Positions 42,988 through 50,459 of a DNA stretch of 64,000 nt are shown here, piece after piece. How positions within the stretch are numbered: position 1 is the stretch's first letter; each line of letters opens with the position of its first letter. The DNA is from Streptomyces sp. NBC_00663 (GTDB lineage Bacteria > Actinomycetota > Actinomycetes > Streptomycetales > Streptomycetaceae). Under the pieces are notes generated by a model. The model searched no databases, was not told the origin of the DNA, and saw only the letters and a program-made list of their open reading frames with translations. The translations under genes and the position numbers were made by a program. Location of the stretch: contig NZ_CP109027.1 of NCBI RefSeq assembly GCF_036226885.1, forward strand, positions 6,634,001 through 6,698,000, given 5' to 3'.

Positions 42988-43022
42988 GCAACATGGCTTA
43001 AAAAAGGCCCAGGGATTTGGAT

Positions 43023-43064
43023 GTACGCCGGTACGGAGTCGTCAGGTACTCCGTACCGGCGTAC
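43023..43064 (-). terminator. perfect 17-bp stem-loop after the dehydrogenase gene
   Basis: Arms 43023-43039 and 43048-43064 are exact reverse complements with an 8-base loop. A run of six A (43001-43006, so U in the minus-strand RNA) lies about 16 bases beyond. It separates the dehydratase-dehydrogenase operon from the ChvE operon. Confidence 0.82.
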
Positions 43065-43078
43065 GGCTCAGGGGGACG

Positions 43079-44083
43079 TCATGGCCTCAGAAGGACCTTG
43101 CCGACCGTCGGGTCACCGGACCCGACCAGCTCGATGGCGCGCGGGAACTCCTCCAGCGGCAGCTCGTGCGTGACGAGCGGCAGCGGATCGAGCAGCCCGG
43201 CCCCGAAGACCCGCACCGTGTGCGCCCAGGCGTCCGGCGGCGCCCCGAACACGGTGTGCACCTCCAGCTGCCGTACGACGAGATCGGTGGGGTCGAGTCC
43301 GTCGGCGCCCGCGGCCGGGATGCCCGTCAGGACGAGCCGGCCGCCGCGTCTGAGCAGCGAGGCCGCGGTGTTCGCGGCGGTCGCCGACCCGGCGGTCTCG
43401 ATGACGACGTCGAAGTCGTCGGGGAGCTCCTGGTCGCGGGTGCGGAAGTCGGTGGCGCCGAAGGTCTTCGAGAGTTCCGCGCGGTCCGGGCGGGTGCCCA
43501 CCACCAGCAGCTCCGAGGGCGAGCCCGCCCGCAGGAACTGCACCGCGAACATCCCGAGTGTCCCCGTGCCCACCACCGCGACCCGCTCGCCGGGCCGCGC
43601 GTTCGCCTTGATCGCGGCGGCCGCGATGCACGCGGCGGGCTCCAGGAGCGCCGCCGCCGTCAGGTCGGCGTCGTCCGGCAGGGCGTGCAGCAGCCGGGCC
43701 GGCAGGGTGAGGGTCGCGGCCATGGCGCCGGGCTGGGTGAACCCGGTCTCCTCGTAGCCGTCCGTGCACAGCGTGGTCTCGCCCGCGTGGCAGCGGTCGC
43801 AGACCTGGCAGTTGCGGAAGCCCTCACCGACCACCTTGCGGCCGACCAGCGCCTCGGGCACACCGGAGCCGACGGCCTCGACCGTGCCGGACCACTCGTG
43901 GCCCGGGGTCAGCGGGTAGCGGACGTACCCCTCGGGCCGGTTGCCCTGGTACACCTCGCGGTCGCTGCCGCAGATGCCGACCGCGTGGACGCGGACCAGG
44001 GCCTCGCCGGCGCCGGGCGCACGCGGGGTGTGCTCGACGAGCTCGTGCTCGCCGGGCGCCCCGATGACGACCGCGCTGCTCAC
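43079..44083 (-). CDS. zinc-dependent medium-chain alcohol/polyol dehydrogenase
   Basis: 334 residues. N-terminal catalytic domain: 'HAVGICGSDREVY' (zinc Cys), 'YPLTPGHEWSGTVEAVG' (zinc His-Glu) and a structural-zinc loop 'CQVCDRCHAGETTLC' with four cysteines. The Rossmann domain has 'VAVVGTGTLGMFAVQFL' (GxGxxG). It probably oxidises a sugar, polyol or sugar-acid hydroxyl with NAD(P). GTG 44083 overlaps the dehydratase stop (GTGA), so the two enzymes are coupled and presumably act in one pathway. Confidence 0.9.
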   Translation of the reverse strand: MSSAVVIGAPGEHELVEHTPRAPGAGEALVRVHAVGICGSDREVYQGNRPEGYVRYPLTPGHEWSGTVEAVGSGVPEALVGRKVVGEGFRNCQVCDRCHAGETTLCTDGYEETGFTQPGAMAATLTLPARLLHALPDDADLTAAALLEPAACIAAAAIKANARPGERVAVVGTGTLGMFAVQFLRAGSPSELLVVGTRPDRAELSKTFGATDFRTRDQELPDDFDVVIETAGSATAANTAASLLRRGGRLVLTGIPAAGADGLDPTDLVVRQLEVHTVFGAPPDAWAHTVRVFGAGLLDPLPLVTHELPLEEFPRAIELVGSGDPTVGKVLLRP

Positions 44084-45240
44084 TGCTCGGTGCCCTTCGG
44101 CTTGCGCTGCTCCCAGCCGTCGGCCCACAGGTCGAAGCGGGCCTGCTGCTGCGGGAACTCGGCGGCGGCGTCGACGTCCAGCTCCACACCGAGGCCCGGC
44201 TCGTGCGACAGCTCGAAGTAGCCGTCCACGACCTGCGGGGCGCCCTTGACGACCTTCTTGATGTCGGCGTCGGCGAAGTCGTTGAAGTGCTCAAGGATCT
44301 TGAAGTTCGGCGCGGTGAAGCCGACCTGGAGCGAGGCCGCCGTCAGCACCGGACCACCCACGTTGTGGGGTGCGACCAGCATGTAGTGGGTCTCGGCGGT
44401 CGCGGCCAGCTTCCGGGTCTCCCAGATGCCGCCGATGTGGCCGACGTCGGGCTGGATGATGTCCACGGCCTGGCTCTCGAAGAGCTCGCGGAACTCGATC
44501 CGGTCGTGGATGCGCTCACCGGTGGCGACCGGCATGTCGACCTTGGCGGCGACCTTCTCCAGCGCCTTCAGGTTCTCCGGCGGCACCGGCTCCTCCAGCC
44601 ACGCGGGCTTGAAGGGCGCGAGGTCCTTGGCGAGGCGTACGGCGGTGGCGGGGGAGAAGCGGCCGTGCATCTCCAGCATCAGCTCGGCGTCCGGGCCGAT
44701 GGCATCCCGGACGGCCTCGATCAGCGAGACGGCGTACATGCTCTGCTCGTGGTCGAGCTCGAAGTGCCCGGTGCCGAAGGGGTCGATCTTGAGCGCCTTG
44801 TAGCCGCGCTCCATGACGCCCTGGGCGGCCTTGTGGTAGGCCTCCGGGGTGCGCTCGGTGGTGTACCAGCCGTTGGCGTACGCCTTGACCTTGTCGGTGA
44901 CCTTGCCGCCGAGCAGCTGCCAGACCGGGACGCCGAGCGCCTTGCCCTTGATGTCCCAGCAGGCCATCTCGATCACGGCGATGCCGGACATCACGATCTC
45001 GCCCGCACGGCCGTAGTCGCCGTACTTCATGCGCTTGACCAGATCCTCGACAGCGAAGGGGTCCGACCCGAGAATGTGGTTGGTCTTCGCCTCGTGCAGA
45101 TAGCCGATCAGGGCGTCGGTGTGGCCCAACATGCGGGTCTCGCCGACTCCGGTGAGTCCCTCGTCGGTGTGCACCTGGACGTAGGTCAGGTTGCGCCATG
45201 GCGTCCCGACCACGTGCGTGCTGATTCCCGTGATGCGCAC
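44080..45240 (-). CDS. mandelate racemase/enolase-superfamily sugar-acid dehydratase
   Basis: 386 residues. N-terminal capping domain 'MRITGISTHVVGTPWRNLTYVQVHTDEGLTGVGE', then a TIM barrel with 'YKALKIDPFG' (Lys), 'LMLEMHGRF' (metal Glu, His), 'AWLEEPVPPENL' (metal Glu), 'ATGERIHDR' (metal Glu) and 'DIIQPDVGHIGG' with 'APHNVGGP' (His). This is the D-galactonate/gluconate-type dehydratase group; 3,6-anhydro-L-galactonate cycloisomerase belongs to the same superfamily and cannot be excluded. Genomic context (galM, lactonase, galactose-type importers) favours galactonate or arabinonate. Confidence 0.85.
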   Translation of the reverse strand: MRITGISTHVVGTPWRNLTYVQVHTDEGLTGVGETRMLGHTDALIGYLHEAKTNHILGSDPFAVEDLVKRMKYGDYGRAGEIVMSGIAVIEMACWDIKGKALGVPVWQLLGGKVTDKVKAYANGWYTTERTPEAYHKAAQGVMERGYKALKIDPFGTGHFELDHEQSMYAVSLIEAVRDAIGPDAELMLEMHGRFSPATAVRLAKDLAPFKPAWLEEPVPPENLKALEKVAAKVDMPVATGERIHDRIEFRELFESQAVDIIQPDVGHIGGIWETRKLAATAETHYMLVAPHNVGGPVLTAASLQVGFTAPNFKILEHFNDFADADIKKVVKGAPQVVDGYFELSHEPGLGVELDVDAAAEFPQQQARFDLWADGWEQRKPKGTEQ

Positions 45241-45271
45241 GTCAACTACTCCCTAGGCTCTCAAGCTTGTT

Positions 45272-45338
45272 GTTCGAAATTTCGGCTCACGTTCGAAATG
45301 CTGGCCCGACCGTAAGGACGTCTCGGTCGGGGTGTCAA
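45272..45338 (-). promoter_or_regulatory. promoter of the dehydratase operon with two operators
   Basis: On the minus strand TTGACA (45338-45333), 18 bases, TACGGT (45314-45309), then two bases later the first operator GGCCAGCATTTCGAAC (45306-45291) and the second, 19 bases on, at 45287-45272 (plus strand GTTCGAAATTTCGGCT). This is the same -10 and the same promoter-operator geometry as at 13510 and 32512. Confidence 0.75.
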
Positions 45339-45468
45339 TGGGTCGGAGGGTCGAACGGCGTAACGGTCTTGATGACGTGCACAACCGTCCGGTATCTCAA
45401 CTCCCGCAGCCTGCTGCGTTATTCAACCGTGACGACTTCCCTGACGCAGCCCTCTTGACCGGCATGAA

Positions 45469-45484
45469 TTGTTAGCGCTCACAA
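45469..45484 (+). promoter_or_regulatory. LacI-type operator upstream of the lacI-family gene
   Basis: TTGTTAGCGCTCACAA is a near-perfect palindrome around the AGCGCT core that LacI-family proteins recognise. It lies 45 bases before the GTG start of the regulator, just after TTGACC (45455-45460), so autoregulation is likely. Confidence 0.8.
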
Positions 45485-45528
45485 TGTGCACCGCATTCAT
45501 TCGATCGCTGACCCCAGGAGGTGCGGCC

Positions 45529-46548
45529 GTGAACCACTTGGAGCTCCGGCCGCCCACCATGGCCGATGTGGCACGCCTCGCCGGGGTGTCCCACCAGACG
45601 GTGTCCCGGGTGCTGGGTGATCATCCCAACGTCCGGGACGAGACGCGGGCCAAGGTCCTGCGGGCGATCGAGGAGATGGGCTACCGCCGTAACTCCTCCG
45701 CCCGCGCCCTGGCTACCCGCCGCACCCGCACCCTGGGTGTGGTCGCCTCCAACACCACGCTCTACGGCCCGGCCAGCACGCTGTTCGCGCTGGAGGACGC
45801 GGCCCGGGCCGCGGGCTACACCGTCTCGACGGTCAGCCTGCGCAAGCTGGCGAAGGAGACCCTGTCCGAGGCCCTGGACCACCTCAGCGACGGCGGGGTG
45901 GAGGGAGTGATCGCCCTCGCCCCGCAGCGCTCGGCGGTCGAGGCCCTCGCCGAACTCCGCCACCCCTTCCCGGTGGTGGTCGTCGGCACCGGATCCGGCG
46001 CGAAGATCCCCAGCGTCAACGTGGACCAGCAGCTCGGTGCCCGCCTCGCCACCGGGCATCTGCTGGCCGCGGGGCACCGCACGGTCTGGCATCTCGCCGG
46101 ACCCGGGGACTGGCAGGAGGCCGCCGACCGGGTCACCGGCTGGCGGGACACTCTCGAAGCGGCGGGCATCGAGCCGCCGACGCCGCTGCGGGGGGACTGG
46201 AGTCCGCTCTCGGGCTACCGGGCGGGCCAGGAACTGGCCGGCTGGGTGGGCCGTGGACTGACCGCAGTCTTCGTCGCCAACGACCAGATGGCGCTGGGGG
46301 TGTTGCGGGCGCTGCGGGAAGCGGGGGTGCGTACGCCCCAGGACGTCGCGATCGTCGGCTTCGACGACATCCCGGAGTCCGAGTTCTTCGCGCCGCCGCT
46401 CACCACCGTCCGGCAGGACTTCGCGACGGTGGGCAAGCACAGCATCGCCCTGCTGCTGGACCTCATCGAGGGCCGGGCTCCCTCCGGTACGCCCGGAGTG
46501 GCCATCGAACCCCAACTCGTCGTCAGGGCCAGTACGGCTCCCGACTGA
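45529..46548 (+). CDS. LacI-family transcriptional regulator
   Basis: 339 residues. The N-terminal HTH 'TMADVARLAGVSHQTVSRVLGDHPNV' and hinge 'RNSSARALATRRT' are typical. The ligand domain has 'TLGVVASNTTLYGPAS' and 'TAVFVANDQMALGVLRALREAGVRTPQDVAIVGFDDIPESEFFAPPLTTV'. GTG 45529 has AGGAGG eight bases upstream. It is divergent from the dehydratase operon and upstream of the YtfQ-type importer, which it may repress. A LacI-type operator lies before its own gene, and a half-similar core (AAGCGCTT) is in the arabinan promoter at 13519. Confidence 0.92.
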   Translation: MNHLELRPPTMADVARLAGVSHQTVSRVLGDHPNVRDETRAKVLRAIEEMGYRRNSSARALATRRTRTLGVVASNTTLYGPASTLFALEDAARAAGYTVSTVSLRKLAKETLSEALDHLSDGGVEGVIALAPQRSAVEALAELRHPFPVVVVGTGSGAKIPSVNVDQQLGARLATGHLLAAGHRTVWHLAGPGDWQEAADRVTGWRDTLEAAGIEPPTPLRGDWSPLSGYRAGQELAGWVGRGLTAVFVANDQMALGVLRALREAGVRTPQDVAIVGFDDIPESEFFAPPLTTVRQDFATVGKHSIALLLDLIEGRAPSGTPGVAIEPQLVVRASTAPD

Positions 46549-46587
46549 CCCGAACCCCGTCAAGCGTCGCAATTCGCACACCAGTGT

Positions 46588-46622
46588 GACCGATATTTCG
46601 AATAATGATCGACAGGCTGGAC
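46588..46622 (+). promoter_or_regulatory. paired operator upstream of the galactofuranose-type importer
   Basis: GACCGATATTTCGAAT (46588-46603) and, 19 bases later, GATCGACAGGCTGGAC (46607-46622). The second is strongly similar to the distal dehydratase-operon site GTTCGAAATGCTGGCC. No TACGGT hexamer was found upstream, so the promoter itself is not assigned. Confidence 0.6.
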
Positions 46623-46660
46623 GCGGTGCGATCTGTCCTGGCTCTTCAAAGGAGAAGAAC

Positions 46661-47671
46661 ATGCTCAACAGAAGGAACTTCCTGACCGCGGCGATCGGCG
46701 TCGCGGCGGCGGGCACCCTGGCGGCCTGCGCCAAGGAGGACGACAACTCCAGCGACTCCGCGGGCAGCGGCGGCGGCGGCAAGGCGATCACCCTCGGCTT
46801 CTCCCAGGTCGGCTCCGAGAGCGGCTGGCGCACCGCCAACAGCGACTCGGTCAAGTCGGCGGCCAAGGAGGCGGGTTACACCCTGAAGTTCTCCGACGCC
46901 CAGCAGAAGCAGGAGAACCAGATCTCGGCCATCCGCAGCTACATCGCGCAGAAGGTCGACGTCATCGCCTTCTCCCCGGTGGTCGTCACCGGCTGGGACG
47001 CGGTGCTCAAGGAGGCCAAGGCCGCGAAGATCCCGGTCGTCCTCACCGACCGCTCCGTGGAGACCTCCGACGAGTCCCTGTACGTCACCCTCGTCGGCTC
47101 CGACTTCACCGACGAGGGCCGCCGCGCCGCGAAGATCCTCGAGAAGGTCATCGCCAAGGCCGGCCTCAAGGGCGACGTGAAGATCGCCCAGCTGGAGGGC
47201 ACCACCGGTGCCGCCCCGGCGATCGAGCGCGCCAAGGGCTTCAAGGAGGTCATGGACGCCGAGCACAAGGACGACTGGAAGATCGTCGTCAGCCAGACCG
47301 GTGACTTCACCCGCGCCGGCGGCAAGCAGGTCATGGCGGCCTTCCTCCAGTCCAACCCGGACATCAACGTCCTGTTCGCGCACAACGACGACATGGCCAT
47401 CGGCGCCATCCAGTCCATCGAGGCGGCCGGCAAGAAGCCCGGCAAGGACATCCTGATCGTCTCGATCGACGGCGTGAAGGACGGCTTCGTCGCGATGTCC
47501 GAGGGCAAGATCAACGCCATCGTCGAGTGCAACCCGCTCCTCGGCCCCCAGCTGATGGAGGTCGTCAAGACGGTCCACGACGGCGGCACGGTCGAGCGCT
47601 GGATCAAGACCAAGGAGGGCGACTTCATGCAGGACCAGGCCAAGGCCGCGCTCCCGAGCCGCAAGTACTGA
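46661..47671 (+). CDS. ytfQ: YtfQ-type galactofuranose-binding lipoprotein
   Basis: 336 residues. A Tat/lipoprotein leader (MLNRRNFLTAAIGVAAAGTLAAC, lipobox LAAC) precedes a PBP-I fold very close to YtfQ: 'ITLGFSQVGSESGWRTANSDSVKSAAKEAGY', 'LKFSDAQQKQENQISAIRSYIAQKVDVIAFSPVV' and 'VLFAHNDDMAIGAIQSIEAAGKKPGKDILIVSIDG'. E. coli YtfQ binds galactofuranose and galactose; related proteins may take arabinofuranose, an attractive substrate here. Start ATG 46661 has AAAGGAG upstream. A strong hairpin follows, as is common after abundant binding proteins. Confidence 0.9.
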   Translation: MLNRRNFLTAAIGVAAAGTLAACAKEDDNSSDSAGSGGGGKAITLGFSQVGSESGWRTANSDSVKSAAKEAGYTLKFSDAQQKQENQISAIRSYIAQKVDVIAFSPVVVTGWDAVLKEAKAAKIPVVLTDRSVETSDESLYVTLVGSDFTDEGRRAAKILEKVIAKAGLKGDVKIAQLEGTTGAAPAIERAKGFKEVMDAEHKDDWKIVVSQTGDFTRAGGKQVMAAFLQSNPDINVLFAHNDDMAIGAIQSIEAAGKKPGKDILIVSIDGVKDGFVAMSEGKINAIVECNPLLGPQLMEVVKTVHDGGTVERWIKTKEGDFMQDQAKAALPSRKY

Positions 47672-47706
47672 CCGACGCGGTACTGACCGACGCGGTACTG
47701 ACCGAC
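47665..47706 (+). repeat. 15-bp tandem repeat spanning the ytfQ stop codon
   Basis: GTACTGACCGACGCG occurs twice in tandem (47665-47679, 47680-47694) plus 12 bases of a third copy (to 47706). The unit is five codons long, so the frame is kept and each unit carries an in-frame TGA; three successive in-frame stops result. Confidence 0.85.
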
Positions 47707-47719
47707 CGCACCCACTGTC

Positions 47720-47767
47720 GGGGAGCCTCCGGCCGGCCGAGCACGCCTCGGCCGCGGGGGGCTCCCC
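47720..47767 (+). terminator. long stem-loop between ytfQ- and ytfR-type genes
   Basis: Outer arms GGGGAGCC/GGCTCCCC (47720-47727, 47760-47767) and inner arms CGGCCGAG/CTCGGCCG (47734-47741, 47747-47754) form a two-step hairpin. It probably acts as a partial terminator or mRNA stabiliser that keeps the binding protein in excess over the ATPase and permeases. Confidence 0.75.
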
Positions 47768-47829
47768 GCGGGCCTGAACCGATCACATAGGTTTCGGCCC
47801 GAATCGACGATTCCACGAGGAGCGCTGCC

Positions 47830-49380
47830 ATGGCAGAGCCGCAGCCCGTCCTGGAGATGACGGGCATAGTCAAAGAGTTTCCGGGGGTAAGGGCTCTGTC
47901 GGGCGTCGACTTCCGGCTCTTCCCCGGCGAGATCCACGCCCTGATGGGCGAGAACGGGGCCGGGAAATCCACCCTGATCAAGGTGCTGACCGGGGTGTAC
48001 ACCCTGGACGGCGGCACCGTCACCCTCGACGGCAAGGCCGTGCGGATCGGCAGCCCGCTCCAGGCGCAGCACGCCGGCATCAGCACCGTCTACCAGGAGG
48101 TCAACCTCTGCCCCAACCTGTCGGTGGCGGAGAACATCTTCATCGGCCGTGAACCCACCCGCGCCGGCCGCATCCAGTGGAAGCGCATGCGCAAGGAAGC
48201 CGCGGAGATGGTCGACCGGCTCGGCCTCGACATCGACGTCACCGCCCCCCTCGCCTCGTACCCCCTCGCGGTGCAGCAACTGGTCGCGATCGTCCGGTCG
48301 GTGGGCCACGGCGACAGCGACGGCTCGGGCTCCGGCACCAAGGTCCTCGTCCTGGACGAGCCGACCTCCAGCCTCGACCGCGACGAGGTCCTCGAACTCT
48401 TCCGTCTGATGCGGCAGTTGAGGGACGAGGGCGTGGCGATCCTCTTCGTCTCCCACTTCCTCGACCAGATCTACGAGATCTGCGACCGCATGACGGTCCT
48501 GCGCAACGGCACCCTCGTCGGCGAGCACCTGGTCCGCGACCTCGACCAGGTCGGCCTCATCGAGCTGATGATCGGCAAGGCCCTGGACCAGCTGGAGGAG
48601 CTGCACGACCACCAACTCCACGCGGACGTCGGCGAGTCGCTGCTCACCGCGGAGGGGCTCGGCCGCACCGGCGGCATCGCCCCCTTCGACCTCGACATCA
48701 AGAAGGGTGAAGTCGTCGGCCTCGCGGGCCTGTTGGGCTCCGGCCGCACCGAACTGGCCAGGCTCCTCTTCGGCGCCGACCAGCCCGACGCCGGCAAGGT
48801 CACCATCGGCGGCAAGCAGGTCAGCATGAGCGCGCCCAACGACGCCATCGGCGCCGGAGTCGCGTTCTGCTCCGAGAACCGCAAGGCCGAGGGCCTGGTC
48901 CCCGACCTGACGGTCCGCGAGAACATCATCCTCGCCCTCCAGGCGGCCCGCGGCTGGACCCGCCCCATCCCGACGGCCCAGCGCGACGAACTCGTCGCCA
49001 AGTACATCAAGGCCCTCGACATCCGCCCCGCCAACCCCGAGGCCCGGGTGGGCCAGTTGAGCGGCGGCAACCAGCAGAAGGTGCTCCTCGCCCGCTGGCT
49101 GATCACCCAGCCCAAGCTGCTGATCCTCGACGAGCCGACCCGCGGCATCGACATCGGCGCCAAGACGGAGATCCAGAAGCTGGTGGTCTCCCTCTCCGAG
49201 GACGGCATGTCGGTCCTCTACATCGCGGCCGAGCTGGAAGAGGTGCTCCGCCTCAGCCACACCATCGGCGTGCTGCGCGACCGCAAGCTCGTGGCGCGGC
49301 TCACCAACGGGCCCGAGATCACCCCCAGCAAGATCCTAGAGACCATCGCCAGCGGAGAGCAGAGCGGAGAACAGCAGTGA
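47830..49380 (+). CDS. ytfR: YtfR-type galactofuranose ABC transporter ATPase
   Basis: 516 residues, two fused ATPase domains. Domain 1: Walker A 'GENGAGKSTLIKVL', Walker B 'VLVLDEPTSSLD'. Domain 2: 'GLLGSGRTELARLLFG', signature 'LSGGNQQKVLLARWL' and 'LLILDEPTRGIDIG'. GAGGAG lies upstream of ATG 47830. The stop overlaps the first permease gene (GTGA). It provides energy for the importer formed with the two downstream permeases. Confidence 0.92.
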   Translation: MAEPQPVLEMTGIVKEFPGVRALSGVDFRLFPGEIHALMGENGAGKSTLIKVLTGVYTLDGGTVTLDGKAVRIGSPLQAQHAGISTVYQEVNLCPNLSVAENIFIGREPTRAGRIQWKRMRKEAAEMVDRLGLDIDVTAPLASYPLAVQQLVAIVRSVGHGDSDGSGSGTKVLVLDEPTSSLDRDEVLELFRLMRQLRDEGVAILFVSHFLDQIYEICDRMTVLRNGTLVGEHLVRDLDQVGLIELMIGKALDQLEELHDHQLHADVGESLLTAEGLGRTGGIAPFDLDIKKGEVVGLAGLLGSGRTELARLLFGADQPDAGKVTIGGKQVSMSAPNDAIGAGVAFCSENRKAEGLVPDLTVRENIILALQAARGWTRPIPTAQRDELVAKYIKALDIRPANPEARVGQLSGGNQQKVLLARWLITQPKLLILDEPTRGIDIGAKTEIQKLVVSLSEDGMSVLYIAAELEEVLRLSHTIGVLRDRKLVARLTNGPEITPSKILETIASGEQSGEQQ

Positions 49381-50459
49381 TCACCAACCCCCGCTGGCGA
49401 GCATTGACGCGCCACAACCTCTTCTGGCCGGTCGCGGTCCTGGTGGCCCTGCTGCTCGTCAACATCCCCTTCACACCCGACTTCTTCGCGATCCACATGA
49501 CGGACGGCCACCTCTACGGCAGCCTCGTCTCGATCGTGCTGTTCGGCTCGCCCCTGATCCTGGTCGCGGTCGGCATGACCCTGGTCATCGCCACCGGCGG
49601 CATCGACCTCTCCGTCGGCGCGGTCGTCGCCATCACCGGCGCGCTGACCTGTTCGTACATCAGCGACCAGAAGGACCAGGACGCCCTGTCCGGAGTCCTG
49701 CTGGCGATGGGCCTCGGCCTGATCGCCGCGGTCGTCTGCGGTCTGTGGAACGGCTTCCTCGTCGCCCGCATGGGCATCCAGCCCATCATCGCGACCCTCA
49801 TCATCATGGTCGCGGGCCGGGGCGTCGCCCAGCTGATCACCGACGGCCAGATCATCACCATCAACAGCGAGCCGTACAAGCTGATCGGCGGCGGCTACTG
49901 GCTGACCCTGCCGTTCTCCATCTTCGTGGTCGCCGCGGTCGTCGCCGTCACCGTCGCCCTGACCCGGCGCACCGCCCTCGGCCTGCTCGTCGAGTCGGTC
50001 GGCGGCAACGCCGAGGCCAGCCGGCTGGTGGGCATCAGGTCGATGCGCATCAAGATCATGGTGTACGTCTTCTGCGCCCTGTGCGCGGGCATCGCCGGCC
50101 TGATGGTCAGCTCCAACACCTCGGCCGCGGACGGCAACAACGCCGGCCTGTGGATCGAGCTGGACGCCATCCTCGCCGTGGTCATCGGCGGCACCTCGCT
50201 GCTCGGCGGCCGCTTCTCCATCGGCGGCACGGTGGTCGGTGCCCTGGTCATCCAGACCCTCACCACCACCATCTACACCATCGGCGTACCGACCCAGACG
50301 AACCTGGTCTTCAAGGCCGCCGTCGTCATCGTCGTCTGCCTGCTCCAGTCCCCGAAGTTCCGGGCGAAGGTCTTCGGCGCCCGCGCGAAGAAGACGCCCC
50401 CGGCGGCACCGGCCGCGGTCACCACCGAGCCCGCCACTCCCAAGATGGAGGTGTCGTGA
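49377..50459 (+). CDS. ytfT: YtfT-type galactofuranose ABC transporter permease
   Basis: 360 residues with about ten transmembrane helices. It contains the CUT2 permease signatures 'MTLVIATGGIDLSVGAVVAITGAL' and 'MGIQPIIATLIIMVAGRGVAQLITDGQI', then 'DAILAVVIGGTSLLGGRFSIGGTVVGALVIQTL'. The Ala/Pro-rich C-terminal tail is cytoplasmic. GTG 49377 overlaps the ATPase stop. Two different permeases in one importer is the hallmark of the YtfQRT-YjfF system. Confidence 0.92.
   Translation: MITNPRWRALTRHNLFWPVAVLVALLLVNIPFTPDFFAIHMTDGHLYGSLVSIVLFGSPLILVAVGMTLVIATGGIDLSVGAVVAITGALTCSYISDQKDQDALSGVLLAMGLGLIAAVVCGLWNGFLVARMGIQPIIATLIIMVAGRGVAQLITDGQIITINSEPYKLIGGGYWLTLPFSIFVVAAVVAVTVALTRRTALGLLVESVGGNAEASRLVGIRSMRIKIMVYVFCALCAGIAGLMVSSNTSAADGNNAGLWIELDAILAVVIGGTSLLGGRFSIGGTVVGALVIQTLTTTIYTIGVPTQTNLVFKAAVVIVVCLLQSPKFRAKVFGARAKKTPPAAPAAVTTEPATPKMEVS

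Noticed and set aside
46939..49260. A minus-strand open frame of 773 codons
   Set aside because: Antisense to the ytfQ/ytfR-type genes, whose Walker and binding-protein motifs are unambiguous; the antisense translation has no family features.
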